Part shown: piece by piece, positions 62,371 through 64,000 of the stretch
How positions within the stretch are numbered: position 1 is the first letter of the stretch
Layout: every line of letters starts with the position of its first letter
NCBI RefSeq assembly: GCF_000498575.2
Contig: NZ_AWSQ01000001.1
Coordinates: 79,153-143,152 of the forward strand
Reading direction: 5' to 3'
Length of the DNA: 64,000 nt
DNA from: Pseudomonas taeanensis MS-3
Lineage (GTDB): Bacteria; Pseudomonadota; Gammaproteobacteria; Pseudomonadales; Pseudomonadaceae
Position numbers and translations under genes: made by a program
The notes under the pieces: model-generated
What the model saw: only the letters and a program-made list of their open reading frames with translations
What the model was told of the DNA's origin: nothing
Databases searched by the model: none

Positions 62371-63330
62371 ATGCCCCAAGACGTGTTTTTTTTGCTGCTA
62401 CCCAAGTTCTCCATGATGGGCTTCCTCTCCGCCGTGGAGCCGCTGCGCGTGGCCAACCGCTTCGGTGGCGAGCTCTATCGCTGGCATGTACTGAGCCTGG
62501 ACGGCGGGCCGGTGCAGGCCAGTAACGGTATGTCGTTGAACGTCGACGCAGGCCTGGACACCCCCGGCGCCAATAGCCTGCTGTTCGTGGTCGCCGGTTT
62601 CGAGCCGCTGGCCAGTTACGACGCCCGGCTGGCGGCCTGGCTGCACCGCGCCGAACGCCAGGGCGCGACGCTCGGCGGCATCGACACCGGCAGCTTCGTC
62701 CTGGCCGAGGCGGGGCTATTCGGTGAACAACGCCTGACCCTGCACTGGGAGGCCATCGAAGCCTTCAAGGAGCGCTACCCACGGCTGCAGGTGACCCAGG
62801 AACTGTTCGAGATCGATGGGCGGCGCATCACCAGCGCCGGCGGCACCGCGAGCCTCGACCTGATGCTCAGCCTGGTTGGCAACGCTCACGGCGAGGAGCT
62901 GGCCGTGGCCGCCTCCGAGCAGTTCGTGCTGGGGCGCATCCGTACCCGCCAGGACCACCAACGCATGCAGATCGCCAGCCGCTTCGGCATCCACAACAAG
63001 AAGCTGGTGCAGGTGATTGGCGAGATGGAGCGGCACTGCGAGCAACCGCTCGGCTCGCAGCAACTGGCCGAAGCGATCAACGTCACCCCGCGCCAACTGG
63101 AGCGGCTGTTTCGCCAGCACCTGCAGGAAACCCCGTCGAACTTCTACCTGGCCCTGCGCCTGGACAAGGCCCGCCAGTTGCTGCGGCAGACCGACATGAG
63201 CGTGCTCGAAGTGGGCCTGGCCTGCGGCTTCGAGTCGGCCTCCTACTTCTCGCGCTGCTACCGCAGCCGCTTCGCCCTGTGCCCCAGCGCCGACCGTCAC
63301 GAAGCCAGCCCCTCGACCACTGCGGTCTAG
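62371..63330 (+). CDS. cdhR: carnitine-responsive GlxA/AraC-family regulator CdhR
   Basis: A 319-residue GATase1/DJ-1-like plus AraC regulator. The N-domain (about 5-190) begins MPQDVFFLLLPKFSMMGFLSAVEPLRVANRFGGELYRWHVLSLDG. The C-terminal AraC helix-turn-helix pair is LGSQQLAEAINVTPRQLERLFRQHLQETPSNFYLALRLDKARQLLRQTDMSVLEVGLACGFESASYFSRCYRSRF. It is divergent from caiX (275 bp apart). CdhR activates the carnitine genes in P. aeruginosa; orthology follows from position and type. GAGGC precedes ATG 62371. Confidence 0.92.
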   Translation: MPQDVFFLLLPKFSMMGFLSAVEPLRVANRFGGELYRWHVLSLDGGPVQASNGMSLNVDAGLDTPGANSLLFVVAGFEPLASYDARLAAWLHRAERQGATLGGIDTGSFVLAEAGLFGEQRLTLHWEAIEAFKERYPRLQVTQELFEIDGRRITSAGGTASLDLMLSLVGNAHGEELAVAASEQFVLGRIRTRQDHQRMQIASRFGIHNKKLVQVIGEMERHCEQPLGSQQLAEAINVTPRQLERLFRQHLQETPSNFYLALRLDKARQLLRQTDMSVLEVGLACGFESASYFSRCYRSRFALCPSADRHEASPSTTAV

Positions 63331-63390
63331 CGGGCCGTTAAAAACACCTGCTCTCGGCTATGCGGCGTCGATCGCCCCGCGCGCTGCCTC
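63331..63390. repeat. degenerate relic of the 147-bp MITE-like element
   Basis: GGGCCGTTAAAAACACCTGC and the following CTCGGCTATGCGGCGT match the first 45 bp of the 21214-21360 element. No right end was found. Confidence 0.6.
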
Positions 63391-63406
63391 GCCCGCAGAA
63401 AAACCA

Positions 63407-63435
63407 TAAAAAAAGGGAGCCCAGAGGCTCCCAAT
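63407..63435 (-). terminator. terminator of fdhA
   Basis: GGGAGCC-caga-GGCTCCC with AAAAAAA on its left, which is a U-tract when read on the minus strand, about 50 bp past the fdhA stop. Confidence 0.85.
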
Positions 63436-63486
63436 CGAGGGTAACGCTACCTCCGCTGCACCAGGGCAGCGGAGGCATGAGATGCA

Positions 63487-64000
63487 TCAAGCAGCGCTGA
63501 ACAGCTTGTGCGGGTCGATGACGAATTTCTTCGGTACGCCGGCGTCGAACTCGTGGTAGCCATTCGGCGCGTCGTCCAGGCTGATCACCTGTACGCCAAC
63601 CACTTCGGCGATGTTGATGCGGTCCCACATGATCGCCTGCATCAGCTGGCGGTTGTACTTCATCACCGGAGTCTGGCCGGTGTGGAAGCTGTGCGACTTG
63701 GCCCAGCCGAGGCCGAAGCGGATGCTCAGTGCACCCTTCTTGGCTGCCGCGTCGACCGCACCTGGATCGTCGGTGACGTACAGGCCGGGGATGCCGATCT
63801 TGCCGGCGACGCGGACCACGCCCATCAGCGAGTTGAGCACGGTGGCCGGAGCCTCGTGCTGCACGCCTTCGTGACCATGACCGCGGGCTTCGAAGCCCAC
63901 CGCGTCGATGGCGCAATCGACTTCCGGCTCACCCAGCAGGGCGGCAATCTGTTCGTGCAGCGGGGTGTCCAGCGACAGGTCGGCGATCTCGAAGCCCTGA
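63487..64000 (-). CDS. fdhA: glutathione-independent formaldehyde dehydrogenase, 5' part outside window
   Basis: Only the C-terminal 170 residues are inside the window. The visible part contains EVDCAIDAVGFEARGHGHEG, GKIGIPGLYVTDDPGAVDAAAKKGALSIRFGLGWAKSHSFHTGQTPVMKYNRQLMQAIMWDRINIAEVV and VIDPHKLFSAA, as in the zinc- and NAD-dependent P. putida-type formaldehyde dehydrogenase. It oxidises formaldehyde to formate. Glycine betaine and sarcosine demethylation produce formaldehyde, so its place beside the carnitine operon makes sense. Confidence 0.93.
   Translation of the reverse strand, partial: QGFEIADLSLDTPLHEQIAALLGEPEVDCAIDAVGFEARGHGHEGVQHEAPATVLNSLMGVVRVAGKIGIPGLYVTDDPGAVDAAAKKGALSIRFGLGWAKSHSFHTGQTPVMKYNRQLMQAIMWDRINIAEVVGVQVISLDDAPNGYHEFDAGVPKKFVIDPHKLFSAA

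Overview
This is a high-GC window of densely packed genes from a gammaproteobacterium, almost certainly a Pseudomonas (sensu lato). The evidence is the gene content and order: bioB-F-H-C-D beside three tandem long acyl-CoA dehydrogenases, malate synthase G, CreBC/CreD, the CdhR/CaiX/Cdh carnitine operon next to glutathione-independent formaldehyde dehydrogenase, and several Pseudomonas-type dispersed palindromes. No tRNA, rRNA, CRISPR, prophage or complete insertion sequence was seen. The first and last genes (agmatinase, FdhA) run off the window.

Layout. 1-7 kb: agmatinase and a polyamine-type binding protein (minus), a LysR regulator, a self-regulating TetR/hydrolase/thioesterase operon, a flavin reductase and an unusual pentapeptide-repeat potassium channel. 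7-14.3 kb: three ~600-residue acyl-CoA dehydrogenases with a diguanylate cyclase among them; the third has tandem PsrA-like operators. 14.3-20.4 kb: a SprA-like protein, a small flagellar-rod-like protein and the biotin genes. 20.5-24.7 kb: comF, a 147-bp MITE-like element, modE-modA-modB without modC, and the SrkA kinase. 25-32.5 kb: rarD, a GcvR-like ACT protein, a GNAT enzyme, glcB, and a cNMP/CBS/DUF294 regulator overlapping a DnaQ-type exonuclease. 33-38.9 kb: the acetate symporter pair, a Vgb-like beta-propeller, a glutathione transferase and creD. 39-50.4 kb: a CBS protein, an MgtE with a duplicated N-domain, small enzymes, creBC, a chemoreceptor, a retropepsin-like protein and an HD-GYP protein.

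50.5-64 kb is the most interesting part. A tandem-domain class III CoA-transferase of about 840 residues closely matches DddD, the dimethylsulfoniopropionate (DMSP) CoA-transferase/lyase that releases dimethyl sulfide. It is divergent from a LysR regulator, and a BCCT betaine-type transporter follows, which is the composition of known dddD-dddR-dddT clusters. Directly beyond lies a complete gamma-butyrobetaine/carnitine-to-glycine-betaine operon (gbbA, cdhB, cdhA, cdhC, caiX, with cdhR divergent) and then fdhA, which handles formaldehyde from betaine demethylation. Together these form an onium-compound catabolic island. In it an HSL-type hydrolase is joined in frame to gbbA, although gbbA keeps its own ribosome-binding site and start codon.

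Central metabolism ties much of the window together: acyl-CoA dehydrogenases, acetate uptake and malate synthase feed and run the glyoxylate shunt, and carnitine breakdown yields glycine betaine plus acetoacetate. A-rich Hfq/Crc-type motifs next to the translation starts of the acetate symporter pair and caiX suggest catabolite repression of both.
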